Source of the DNA: Oscillospiraceae bacterium
GTDB taxonomy: Bacteria; Bacillota; Clostridia; Oscillospirales; Oscillospiraceae
Assembly: GCA_029067025.1 (NCBI GenBank)
Contig: JAIEFH010000219.1
Location: 1-9,905, forward strand
Reading direction: 5' to 3'
Length of the DNA: 9,905 bases
Position numbers and translations under genes: made by a program
Part shown: positions 1-5,708 of the stretch, one piece after another
Numbering within the stretch: position 1 is the stretch's first letter
How the letters are laid out: every line of letters begins with the position of its first letter
The notes under the pieces: generated by a model
Told to the model about the DNA's origin: nothing
Database searches by the model: none
The model's input: only the letters and a program-made list of their open reading frames with translations

Positions 1-437
1 TTGATGATGCGCTTGACCTCAAGGCCGGCAATCTTGCCCGCGGCCTTGGTGGCCTGACGCTGGGCGTCGGTGAAGTAGGCGGGGACGGTGATGACCGCCT
101 CGCTGACGGACTGGCCCAGATAGGCCTCGGCGTCCGCCTTCAGCTTCTGGAGGATCATGGCGCTGATCTGCTGGGGGGTGTACTGCTTGCCGTCGACGTT
201 CACCTTGTAGTCGGAGCCCATCTCACGCTTGATGGAGGCGATGGTGCGGTCGGGGTTGGTGATGGCCTGGCGCTTGGCCACCTGGCCCACCATGCGCTCG
301 CCGTCCTTGGAAAAGGCGACAACGGACGGGGTGGTGCGGTTGCCCTCGGCGTTGGGGATAACGACGGCCTCGCCGCCCTCCATCACAGATACACAGCTGT
401 TGGTAGTACCTAAGTCGATACCGATAATCTTGGACAT
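1..437 (-). CDS. dnaK: Molecular chaperone DnaK (Hsp70), N-terminal part, cut by window edge
   Basis: Only the first 145 codons are present; the gene continues past position 1. DnaK is the cytoplasmic Hsp70 chaperone, which folds clients through an ATP cycle driven by DnaJ and GrpE. The visible part is the start of the nucleotide-binding domain. It begins MSKIIGIDLGTTNS, whose GIDLGTTNS (residues 6-14) is the phosphate-1 loop. NRTTPSVVAF (33-42) and AVITVPAYFTDAQRQAT (114-130) are Hsp70 signature stretches. The ATG at 435-437 follows an AGGAGG box (447-452 on the plus strand) at 9 nt. It is the third gene of the hrcA-grpE-dnaK operon, 58 nt after the grpE stop codon. No convincing promoter was found in that gap, so transcription probably comes from the CIRCE-controlled promoter upstream of hrcA. 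Identification is certain. Confidence 0.97.
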   Translation of the reverse strand, partial: MSKIIGIDLGTTNSCVSVMEGGEAVVIPNAEGNRTTPSVVAFSKDGERMVGQVAKRQAITNPDRTIASIKREMGSDYKVNVDGKQYTPQQISAMILQKLKADAEAYLGQSVSEAVITVPAYFTDAQRQATKAAGKIAGLEVKRII

Positions 438-495
438 GATTGATTTCCTCCTGTTATATAAAAGTGTATTTTTTACAACGTGAAATTGAGAGTGC

Positions 496-1050
496 TTAAT
501 TCGCAACCTTAACCATAGAGAACCGAATGACCTTCTCCCCGCAGATAAATCCCTGCTGGAACACCTCCACGATGGTGTTCTCCCCGGCCTCCTCGTCGTC
601 CACGTGCATGACGGCGTTGTGGCGGTTGGGGTCGAAGGTCTCGCCCAGGGCGGGGATGACCTCCACCCCCAGTCCGGTCAGCGCGTCCTGGAGACCCTTC
701 ATGGTCATCTCCACGCCCTTCTTGTACGCCTCGTCGGTGGTCTCCTGCTTCAGCGCCCGCTCCAGATTGTCGTACACCGGAAGGAACGCCGCTACGGTCT
801 GGGCCTTGGCCTCCGTCCAGGCGCCCTCCTTCTCCTTGGCAGTGCGCTTGCGGTAGTTGTCGTACTCCGCGGCCAGCCGCAGATACTTCTCCGCCGCCTC
901 CGCCAGAAGCTGGCCCTGATCCTTTCTGGGCTTCTCCGCCACTTCGGGGGCTTCGGCGGGCTCAGACGCCTCTGCCGTCTCCGGCACGGCCTCCGTCTCG
1001 GGGGCTTCCTGCTCGGGAGCGGGATTTTCGTTCTTCTTTTCCTTAGCCAT
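496..1050 (-). CDS. grpE: GrpE, nucleotide exchange factor of DnaK
   Basis: A 184-aa protein. GrpE dimers release ADP from DnaK and so restart the chaperone cycle. Residues 10-40 are a low-complexity Glu/Ala/Pro tail, common and variable in GrpE. About 45-110 should form the long dimerising helix, with the family stretches LAAEYDNYRKRT (59-70) and FLPVYDNLERAL (89-100). The C-terminal beta-wing that contacts DnaK includes FDPNRHNAVMHV (139-150) and FQQGFICGEKVIRFSMVKVA (164-183). The ATG at 1048-1050 lies 3 nt after the hrcA stop codon. Its Shine-Dalgarno AAGGAGGA (1061-1068) sits inside the end of hrcA, so translation of the two is probably coupled. Length is normal for the family. Confidence 0.98.
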   Translation of the reverse strand: MAKEKKNENPAPEQEAPETEAVPETAEASEPAEAPEVAEKPRKDQGQLLAEAAEKYLRLAAEYDNYRKRTAKEKEGAWTEAKAQTVAAFLPVYDNLERALKQETTDEAYKKGVEMTMKGLQDALTGLGVEVIPALGETFDPNRHNAVMHVDDEEAGENTIVEVFQQGFICGEKVIRFSMVKVAN

Positions 1051-1053
1051 GGG

Positions 1054-2121
1054 CTATGTCTCCTCCTTTTCCGGCGTACCGGGGGGCAGTTCGGGCTGGC
1101 CGAACAGCTTGGACAGTCCGTCCGCCACATAGGACAGCTTGGCGGCCACCTTGGCGTAGTCCATCCGGGTGGGACCCACCACGCCGATGACCCCCTTCAT
1201 GCCGTCCCCAATGTCGTAGCTTGCCAGCACCACGCTGGTATCCTTCAGCTCATCGGCCACGTTTTCCGGGCCGATGAGGATCTTGGTGTCGTCGCCGCTC
1301 AGGGCGGGCAGGGCCAGCGCCTGGGCCAGAGAGCGATCCTCGGACAGATAGCTCATCAGCTTCTGGGCCTTACCCAAATCCTGGTACTCGGGGTGATCCA
1401 GGATGTGGCTGGTTCCGGCGGTGTACACCGCGCTGCGCTCCAGGTCATCCAGCACCTCCATGGCGAAGGACACCACCAAAGAGATCAGCCCGTAGGAGTT
1501 TCCCGCCGCGTGTTCCGCCACCCGCATCAGCTCCGGGGTGAGCTGATCCAGCGTCTTGCCCACGAAGGCGGTGTTCAGCAGCGTGGTGAGCAGCTGGAGC
1601 TGGGGCTCGCTGAGGTCGGCGGGCAGACGAAACAGCTTATTTTTGACCACGCTGCTGTCCGTCATCACCACCGCGATGAAGGACACCGAGTCCACCAGGA
1701 TCAGGTCGAACCGCCGGATGGTGAGCCGCCGCACCCCTTCCGCCATGGCGAAAGCGGGGTAGTTGGTGAGCTGGGAGACCATCCGTCCCGCCTGGTCGAT
1801 GACCTTGTCCAGCTCCCGCATTTTCAGGTGGAGCGCGTCGTTAATCTGCTTTGTTTCCTCCAGGCTCAGCCGCTGCTCCTCCATCAGCTCGTTGACATAC
1901 AGCCGGTAGCCCTGGGGAGACGGCACCCGTCCGGCGGAGGTGTGGGGCTGCTCCAGATAGCCCAGCTCCGTCAGTTCGGCCAGCTCGTTGCGGATGGTGG
2001 CGGAGGACACCTTCAGGCCCGCCATTGCCGCCAGCGCCTTGGAGCCCACCGGCTCCGCCGTCTGGATATAGCTTTCCACCACAGCGCGCAAAATTTTCTT
2101 CTTGCGTTCGCTCAGCTCCAA
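1054..2121 (-). CDS. hrcA: HrcA, heat-inducible transcription repressor (CIRCE-binding)
   Basis: A 355-aa repressor that binds CIRCE and shuts off class I heat-shock operons; in the known system its activity depends on GroEL. The N-terminal winged helix (about 1-75) has the family pattern ELSERKKKILRAVV (2-15), SYIQTAEPVGSK (17-28) and SSATIRNELAELTELGYLE (39-57). The remainder is the GAF-like and dimerisation region, ending with GVVGPTRMDYAKVAAKLSYV. The start is taken as the TTG at 2119-2121: it gives the usual first residues M-E-L-S-E-R-K, and AGAGGAGG lies 7 nt before it (2129-2136 on the plus strand). An in-frame TTG at 2137-2139 would overlap that Shine-Dalgarno and is less likely. It is first in the operon and lies 22 nt below a CIRCE, consistent with autoregulation. 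Confidence 0.97.
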   Translation of the reverse strand: MELSERKKKILRAVVESYIQTAEPVGSKALAAMAGLKVSSATIRNELAELTELGYLEQPHTSAGRVPSPQGYRLYVNELMEEQRLSLEETKQINDALHLKMRELDKVIDQAGRMVSQLTNYPAFAMAEGVRRLTIRRFDLILVDSVSFIAVVMTDSSVVKNKLFRLPADLSEPQLQLLTTLLNTAFVGKTLDQLTPELMRVAEHAAGNSYGLISLVVSFAMEVLDDLERSAVYTAGTSHILDHPEYQDLGKAQKLMSYLSEDRSLAQALALPALSGDDTKILIGPENVADELKDTSVVLASYDIGDGMKGVIGVVGPTRMDYAKVAAKLSYVADGLSKLFGQPELPPGTPEKEET

Positions 2122-2128
2122 GCGGCCG

Positions 2129-2136
2129 CCTCCTCT
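2129..2136 (-). promoter_or_regulatory. Shine-Dalgarno that fixes the hrcA TTG start
   Basis: On the minus strand the box reads AGAGGAGG, close to a full anti-16S match, and ends 7 nt before the TTG at 2119-2121. Together with the family-typical N-terminus ELSERKKK this decides for a non-ATG start. No in-frame ATG lies nearby. Confidence 0.85.
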
Positions 2137-2143
2137 CAAGGAT

Positions 2144-2170
2144 TTAGCACTCCATATCCTCGAGTGCTAA
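2144..2170 (-). promoter_or_regulatory. CIRCE operator (HrcA binding site)
   Basis: A perfect inverted repeat TTAGCACTC-N9-GAGTGCTAA, identical to the CIRCE consensus in both arms and in spacer length. It begins 4 nt after the -10 box of the hrcA promoter, so bound HrcA would cover the transcription start. The element is also transcribed into the 5' leader, as is usual for CIRCE. Confidence 0.98.
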
Positions 2171-2174
2171 CCCT

Positions 2175-2203
2175 AATGTACCACCACCCCCCAAAATTGT
2201 CAA
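2175..2203 (-). promoter_or_regulatory. Sigma-A-type promoter of the hrcA-grpE-dnaK operon
   Basis: On the minus strand the -35 box TTGACA (2198-2203, 6 of 6) and the -10 box TACATT (2175-2180, 4 of 6) are separated by exactly 17 nt. The predicted start falls near 2168, inside CIRCE. The G-rich spacer is unusual, but the arrangement matches known HrcA-controlled promoters. Confidence 0.85.
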
Positions 2204-2369
2204 TAGTTCAGTTGTAAATTAAATGTGAATGGAAACAGCCTGCCAAAAGATCGCCCGGTTTTCGCACATCGCCCCTATGACTGCCAGCACCCGTTGCCTG
2301 TTTTCGTGCGCCGGGGCGGTTCCCGCGCCCAGACCATGGAAAAAATCCCGCCCGACGGGCCGGCAGCTC
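2204..2369. other. Intergenic stretch between two divergent promoters
   Basis: About 166 nt separate the -35 box of the hrcA promoter from the -35 box of the plus-strand promoter at 2370. Open frames cross it on both strands, but none has a ribosome binding site or a recognisable family. A weak GC hairpin next to an A/T run (2340-2363) is the only structure seen. No convincing gene or RNA was found here. Confidence 0.5.
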
Positions 2370-2398
2370 TTGAAATACGCGGTCAATCGCGCTATAAT
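2370..2398 (+). promoter_or_regulatory. Sigma-A-type promoter of the HExxH/CxxC protein gene
   Basis: TTGAAA (2370-2375, 5 of 6 to consensus) and a perfect TATAAT (2393-2398) are spaced by 17 nt. The predicted start is near 2405, giving a leader of about 54 nt. The leader holds a small 6-bp stem, TGTCCG (2415-2420) with CGGACA (2428-2433) and a 7-nt loop, which leaves the Shine-Dalgarno free. This is one of the best promoters in the window by sequence. Confidence 0.85.
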
Positions 2399-2458
2399 GG
2401 TAATAGTAAATTTTTGTCCGTCCAAATCGGACAGGACTGCTCTTTTGAGGTGAGCGTT

Positions 2459-3229
2459 ATGTTGAGCGCAATTTCCGGCTACAGCCCCTATTCTACATAC
2501 GGCGCTTACGGCGCGTCTTACGCAAACCGCGCCGCCCAGGGCGCGGACAAGGCTCAAAACACCCAGCGTTCCCTGGTGATGACCGCCCAGAAGGTCCACC
2601 AGCCCGACACCCCCGTCCAACCCGTCACCCCGGTGCGCCCCGTCAGCTCCCAGGAAGATCCCGCTCAGTCGGGCCTGCGGCGGTTCGGCTCCGACCCGGC
2701 GGAGATGGCGGTGCGGATGCGCATCCAGACCCCCGGCGACACAGCCCAGCAGGCCGGCGCGGCCCAGGCCGCCGACGCCGAAAAGGCCCAGATGCCCAAA
2801 CTGCCCGGCGCAAAGGATGACGAGGGACAGGCGGAAACCCCTGCCCTGGGCGAGTCCAAGAGCGCCCAGGAGGTCATGGAGGAGGGCGAGTGCCAGACCT
2901 GCAAGGAGCGCAAGTACCAGGACGGCTCGGACGACCCCGGCGTGTCCTTCAAGACCCCCACCCATATCGGTCCCGACCAGGCGGCCTCCGCCGTGCGCGG
3001 CCATGAGAACGAGCACGTAGTCCGGGAACAGTCGAAGGCCCAGCGGGAGGATCGCAAGGTGGTCAGCCAGTCCGTCACCTACCACACCGACATCTGCCCG
3101 GAGTGCGGCAAGGTGTATGTCTCCGGCGGCACGACCCGCACCATCACCAAGGCCAACAATGACCAGCAGGCGGATTCCCAGCAGGAACAGGAGCAGGATC
3201 CCAGCAAACCCTTCTCCGCCGTGGCGTAA
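2459..3229 (+). CDS. Putative metalloprotease-like protein with HExxH and two CxxC pairs (possible SprA-related family)
   Basis: A 256-aa protein whose cellular role is not known. The first 140 residues are low complexity, with a Tyr/Gly/Ser-rich start and then Pro-, Gln- and Ala-rich stretches, and are probably disordered. No signal peptide or membrane segment is visible. The conserved-looking core is 144-230: a first CxxC (Cys145, Cys148), the stretch YQDGSDDPGVSFKTPTHI (153-170), HENEH at 182-186 as an HExxH zinc-site motif within AVRGHENEHVVRE, and a second CxxC (Cys213, Cys216) preceded by His209. The pattern 'charged helix, HExxH, Tyr-containing strand, Gly-Gly strand' resembles the SprA-related putative metalloproteases as I know them; that assignment is from memory. 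The ATG at 2459 follows GAGGTGA at 5 nt; upstream in-frame codons lie before the promoter. The gene has its own promoter and terminator, so it is monocistronic. The zinc site and proteolysis are inferred. Confidence 0.88.
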   Translation: MLSAISGYSPYSTYGAYGASYANRAAQGADKAQNTQRSLVMTAQKVHQPDTPVQPVTPVRPVSSQEDPAQSGLRRFGSDPAEMAVRMRIQTPGDTAQQAGAAQAADAEKAQMPKLPGAKDDEGQAETPALGESKSAQEVMEEGECQTCKERKYQDGSDDPGVSFKTPTHIGPDQAASAVRGHENEHVVREQSKAQREDRKVVSQSVTYHTDICPECGKVYVSGGTTRTITKANNDQQADSQQEQEQDPSKPFSAVA

Positions 3230-3235
3230 CCGCAA

Positions 3236-3274
3236 ATAAAAAGAGCTTCGGGAAGATCCCGAAGCTCTTTTTTT
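3236..3274. terminator. Bidirectional rho-independent terminator
   Basis: A perfect 13-bp stem (3241-3253 with 3257-3269) with a 3-nt loop is followed on the plus strand by seven T (3268-3274, overlapping the stem base). On the minus strand it is followed by TTTTTATTT. It ends the plus-strand gene that stops at 3229 and also the converging MATE gene, whose TAA stop codon lies in the T run at 3273-3275. Confidence 0.95.
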
Positions 3275-4670
3275 AGGCCTTGACGGTAGATGCCATTCCC
3301 CTGGAGATGGTCTCCAGAGAGGCAACGGGGCTGCGCCGGCGCAGATAGGCGATGCAGCCCAGGCAGGCGGGGATGAGGAACAGATCGGCACAGATCCACG
3401 CCGCCGGGGAGGCGAAGCAGGCGGCGGTGTAACCCAGGCCGGGTACGAAGAAGCGCCCCACTACAGTCCGCGCAATCATCTCCAGCACACCCGCCAGGAT
3501 GGCAAAGGTGCCGAAGCCCATGCCCTGGATGGAGAAGCGCAGGATGTTCACCAGGGCCAGCGGGAAGAAAAACGCGGTCAGAATGATGATATACCGGGTG
3601 GTGAGGGCCAGCAGCAGCTCAAGCTGGGGCTCGCTGGCGCTGAGGAACAGCATGGCGCACTGGGGGGCAAACAGGATCATCGCCCCAAAGGCGGCGAGGG
3701 CGTAACCCAGCCCCAGCAGAGAGCAGGAGCGCACCCCCTGGGGAAGCCGATCCAGCCGGTTGGCCCCCACGTTCTGGCCGCAGTAGGTGGCCATGGCCGC
3801 GCCCATGGCGTCGAAGGGGCAGGCCAGCAGCTGGTACAGCTTGCCGCCCGTGGCCACCGCGGACACGTAGACGCTGCCCAAAGCGTTGACAGAGGTCTGG
3901 AGCACGATGGAACCGATGGCGGTGATGGAGTATTGCAGCCCCATGGGCAGGCCCATGGCGCACAGCGCCTTGCAGGCTGCCCAGTCAGGCTGCCGCTCCT
4001 CCCGGGTCACCCGGAGTATGGGGAACTTCTTCACCATATGTCTCAGGCAGGCCGCGCCGGACACCGCCTGGGACAGCACCGTGGCGATGGCCGCCCCAGC
4101 CACTCCAGCATGGAAGATCAGAATGAAGATCAGATCCAGGACAATATTCAACACGGCGGACAGAGCCAGGAAATACACCGGCGTCCTGCTGTCCCCGAGG
4201 GAACGGATGATGCCGGCCAGCAGATTATAGAGGAACACCACGGGAATGCCCATAAAGATGATGAAGATATAGGCGCAGGCATCCTCAAAGAGGTCGGCGG
4301 GGGTGTGCATCGCGGCCAGAATATCCCGGCAGAAGATGCCGGTGGTCACCGTCAGCACCAGGGCAATGGCGGCGGACAGATAGGCGGCGTTGGCCACATA
4401 CCGGCGCATCTGGGGATAGTCCTTGGCGCCCATCCGCTGGGCCACGGGAATGGCAAAGCCGCTGCACACGCCCAGGCAGAAGCCGATGATGAAGAAGTTG
4501 ATGGAGCCGGTGGAGCCTACCGCGCCCAGCGCCTGAGCGCCCAGCAGCTTGCCCACGATCATGGCATCCACCATATTATAGAGCTGCTGGAACAGCAGTC
4601 CGAACAGGGTGGGCAGGGTAAAGCCCAGAATCAGCCGCATAGGGCTGCCTGTGGTGAGATCTTTGGTCAT
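3273..4670 (-). CDS. MATE-family multidrug/cation efflux transporter
   Basis: A 465-aa inner-membrane protein, of normal MATE length, with about 12 hydrophobic segments in two lobes. MATE transporters export drugs or other cationic compounds using a Na+ or H+ gradient; the substrate cannot be read from sequence. Family features are LPTLFGLLFQQLYNMVDAMI (19-38) followed by VGKLLGAQALGAVG, RSLGDSRTP (156-164), the second-lobe start GLPMGLQYSITAIGS (240-254) and GQNVGANR (298-305). The ATG at 4668-4670 is chosen because AAGGAGG (4679-4685) lies 8 nt before it and the protein then starts MTKDLTTGSP, a typical short cytoplasmic tail. An in-frame ATG further up (4898) would add 76 non-conserved residues and would lie upstream of the promoter. 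It appears to be transcribed alone. Confidence 0.96.
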   Translation of the reverse strand: MTKDLTTGSPMRLILGFTLPTLFGLLFQQLYNMVDAMIVGKLLGAQALGAVGSTGSINFFIIGFCLGVCSGFAIPVAQRMGAKDYPQMRRYVANAAYLSAAIALVLTVTTGIFCRDILAAMHTPADLFEDACAYIFIIFMGIPVVFLYNLLAGIIRSLGDSRTPVYFLALSAVLNIVLDLIFILIFHAGVAGAAIATVLSQAVSGAACLRHMVKKFPILRVTREERQPDWAACKALCAMGLPMGLQYSITAIGSIVLQTSVNALGSVYVSAVATGGKLYQLLACPFDAMGAAMATYCGQNVGANRLDRLPQGVRSCSLLGLGYALAAFGAMILFAPQCAMLFLSASEPQLELLLALTTRYIIILTAFFFPLALVNILRFSIQGMGFGTFAILAGVLEMIARTVVGRFFVPGLGYTAACFASPAAWICADLFLIPACLGCIAYLRRRSPVASLETISRGMASTVKA

Positions 4671-4678
4671 AGTAATTT

Positions 4679-4685
4679 CCTCCTT
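4679..4685 (-). promoter_or_regulatory. Shine-Dalgarno that fixes the MATE start
   Basis: AAGGAGG on the minus strand, 8 nt before the ATG at 4670. It decides against the much longer in-frame reading that begins at 4898. Confidence 0.85.
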
Positions 4686-4717
4686 CCAAGGGGGGTGGGG
4701 TTGATTGGATTGCCTCC

Positions 4718-4739
4718 CTGGGGCACAGTGCCGCCCCAG
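4718..4739 (-). promoter_or_regulatory. Hairpin in the 5' leader of the MATE mRNA
   Basis: A perfect 7-bp GC-rich stem, CTGGGGC with GCCCCAG (arms 4733-4739 and 4718-4724), encloses an 8-nt loop. It starts a few nt after the predicted transcription start. No T run follows, so it is not a terminator; it may protect the 5' end or regulate translation. Its function is unknown. Confidence 0.4.
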
Positions 4740-4749
4740 CTTTCGCACT

Positions 4750-4777
4750 ATTATAGCGGCTTCAGCGTGGAAAACAA
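4750..4777 (-). promoter_or_regulatory. Candidate promoter of the MATE gene
   Basis: On the minus strand the -10 box is a perfect TATAAT (4750-4755). A -35-like TTGTTT (4772-4777) lies 16 nt upstream and matches the consensus mainly in its first three bases. The predicted start near 4743 gives a leader of about 73 nt. A second TATAAT at 4849-4854 has no good -35 box. Confidence 0.65.
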
Positions 4778-4815
4778 GAGGAGTTTTTAACAATATTTCT
4801 TCTGCATCTCCCCTG

Positions 4816-4838
4816 AATACTGGGAGATTATCAGTATT
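4816..4838. promoter_or_regulatory. Inverted repeat, candidate operator upstream of the MATE promoter
   Basis: AATACTG (4816-4822) and CAGTATT (4832-4838) form a perfect 7-bp palindrome with a 9-nt spacer. Half-site centres are 16 bp apart, about one and a half helical turns. The repeat is centred roughly 80 nt upstream of the predicted MATE start and just below the second TATAAT. No regulator gene is adjacent and I recognise no known operator consensus. Confidence 0.35.
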
Positions 4839-4887
4839 AAGAATCCAAATTATACAAAAACCGCATTTTCCCCATTGTTCATTTGTG

Positions 4888-4943
4888 AAAAACGTCAAGC
4901 AGCCCTATCCCCCGCGCCGCGCGCGGAAGACAGGGCCGCTTTT
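4888..4943 (-). terminator. Terminator-like hairpin after the PilZ gene
   Basis: On the minus strand a 10-bp outer stem (4932-4941 with 4897-4906, one G-T pair) encloses a GC-only 6-bp inner stem (4921-4926 with 4912-4917). Five T follow at 4888-4892 after a 4-nt gap. The structure lies 35 nt past the PilZ stop codon and separates it from the MATE gene. The U tract is displaced, so efficiency is uncertain. Confidence 0.6.
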
Positions 4944-4978
4944 CATTTATCTGTTCTGACCCAAAGATGGCGGAAATA

Positions 4979-5668
4979 CTAAATACTTTTCCGCTTTCGG
5001 ATCTCTTCCCGCTGGATGACGAAGATGGCCTGGAGCAGGCGATCCTGATCCCTGGCGCTCAGCGCCACGAACTGGCAGCCGTAGCGGACTACGCCCTTAT
5101 TCCATGCCCCGCTTCGGCGAACCACGCAGTTGAAGCTAAAGGTGGGCGCGTCCGCCAAAAGCGGGATATCCGTGACCAGCAGGAGGTCGCCCTCGGCATA
5201 GAGTTCCTTACTGCCGAGGAGCATACCCCCGGCGCTGATGTCCAGCACCTGGCAGGGAAACAACACATTGGGCGGGCCGCCCCTGGCGAGGCGCTTGCCG
5301 CATTGGGCCATGATCTCCACGCTGATGCTCTGGCGGAAAAAGGCCCGGTGCTCATGGGTAAACGCGCTGCGCAGCCGGTCCACCTTCCACATCCGCATGG
5401 TGCTGCCGCACACTTTCCCCTGGAGTACCACGCTGCCCTGATCGGTGAAAAACCGCAGCTTGAGATCCTTATTGACCAGCACCATGGGCAGCGTATCGTC
5501 GTTGGTGTCCCGGATGCACACAGCGCCCTCCTGGATGGTTTCGATCTTGCCCACAAAGAGCAGGCGGTTTTCCGGCGTCATTACTTCCACCGCCGCACCC
5601 CGGCGTCCGCCGGAGCCAAGCACCTGCTCCAATGGAACCGTCTGGCCTGTCTGGGATGCCGCATTCAT
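4979..5668 (-). CDS. PilZ-domain protein, YcgR-like c-di-GMP receptor
   Basis: A 229-aa predicted cytoplasmic protein with no signal peptide or membrane segment. The C-terminal PilZ domain (about 104-220) has both c-di-GMP-binding motifs: RxxxR as RAFFR (108-112) and the D/NxSxxG motif as DISAGG (143-148). It ends with the PilZ pattern YGCQFVALSARDQDRLLQAI (196-215) followed by FVIQREE. Residues 10-100 are a beta-rich region like the N-terminal domain of YcgR-type proteins. In that family c-di-GMP binding changes contacts with a partner such as the flagellar motor; no partner gene of that kind is in the window. The ATG at 5666-5668 follows AAAGGGGGG (5676-5684) at 7 nt, a slightly imperfect Shine-Dalgarno. 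It lies 40 nt after the surface-protein stop codon with no evident promoter between, so the two are probably co-transcribed. Confidence 0.92.
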   Translation of the reverse strand: MNAASQTGQTVPLEQVLGSGGRRGAAVEVMTPENRLLFVGKIETIQEGAVCIRDTNDDTLPMVLVNKDLKLRFFTDQGSVVLQGKVCGSTMRMWKVDRLRSAFTHEHRAFFRQSISVEIMAQCGKRLARGGPPNVLFPCQVLDISAGGMLLGSKELYAEGDLLLVTDIPLLADAPTFSFNCVVRRSGAWNKGVVRYGCQFVALSARDQDRLLQAIFVIQREEIRKRKSI

Positions 5669-5708
5669 GCCGCAGCCCCCCTTTCTTGTCTTGCCTCCAT
5701 GCGGAGCT

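Noticed and set aside
438..495. Possible internal promoter for dnaK in the AT-rich gap
   Set aside because: Any -10-like TATATA lies against the Shine-Dalgarno, so the transcript would start at or inside the ribosome binding site; -35 matches are poor.
487..500. A CIRCE-like half-site at the end of grpE (TTAAGCACTC on the minus strand)
   Set aside because: It has an extra base compared with TTAGCACTC and no partner arm within a reasonable distance; it overlaps the grpE stop codon and is probably chance.
604..2217. Long plus-strand open frame of 537 codons opposite grpE and hrcA
   Set aside because: His/Gly/Leu/Arg-rich composition typical of the antisense frame of GC-rich genes; the opposite strand encodes two certain genes.
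2340..2363. Weak minus-strand hairpin followed by six T
   Set aside because: The uninterrupted stem is only 4 bp and no minus-strand gene ends upstream of it; it lies directly before a plus-strand promoter.
2229..2453. Small plus-strand open frame of 74 codons upstream of the HExxH/CxxC gene
   Set aside because: No ribosome binding site, no recognised family, and the strong promoter at 2370-2398 lies inside it.
2219..3391. Long minus-strand open frame of 390 codons opposite the HExxH/CxxC gene
   Set aside because: It crosses the bidirectional terminator, has no ribosome binding site, and its low-complexity Gly/Leu/Ala composition is that of a shadow frame.
4849..4877. Second promoter for the MATE gene at a perfect TATAAT (4849-4854)
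   Set aside because: No acceptable -35 box at 16-18 nt and no extended -10 TGn; kept only as a possible activator-dependent start.
4671..4898. N-terminal extension of the MATE protein by 76 residues
   Set aside because: It would begin upstream of the promoter, lacks a ribosome binding site, and adds residues unlike any MATE N-terminus, whereas the ATG at 4670 has a perfect Shine-Dalgarno.
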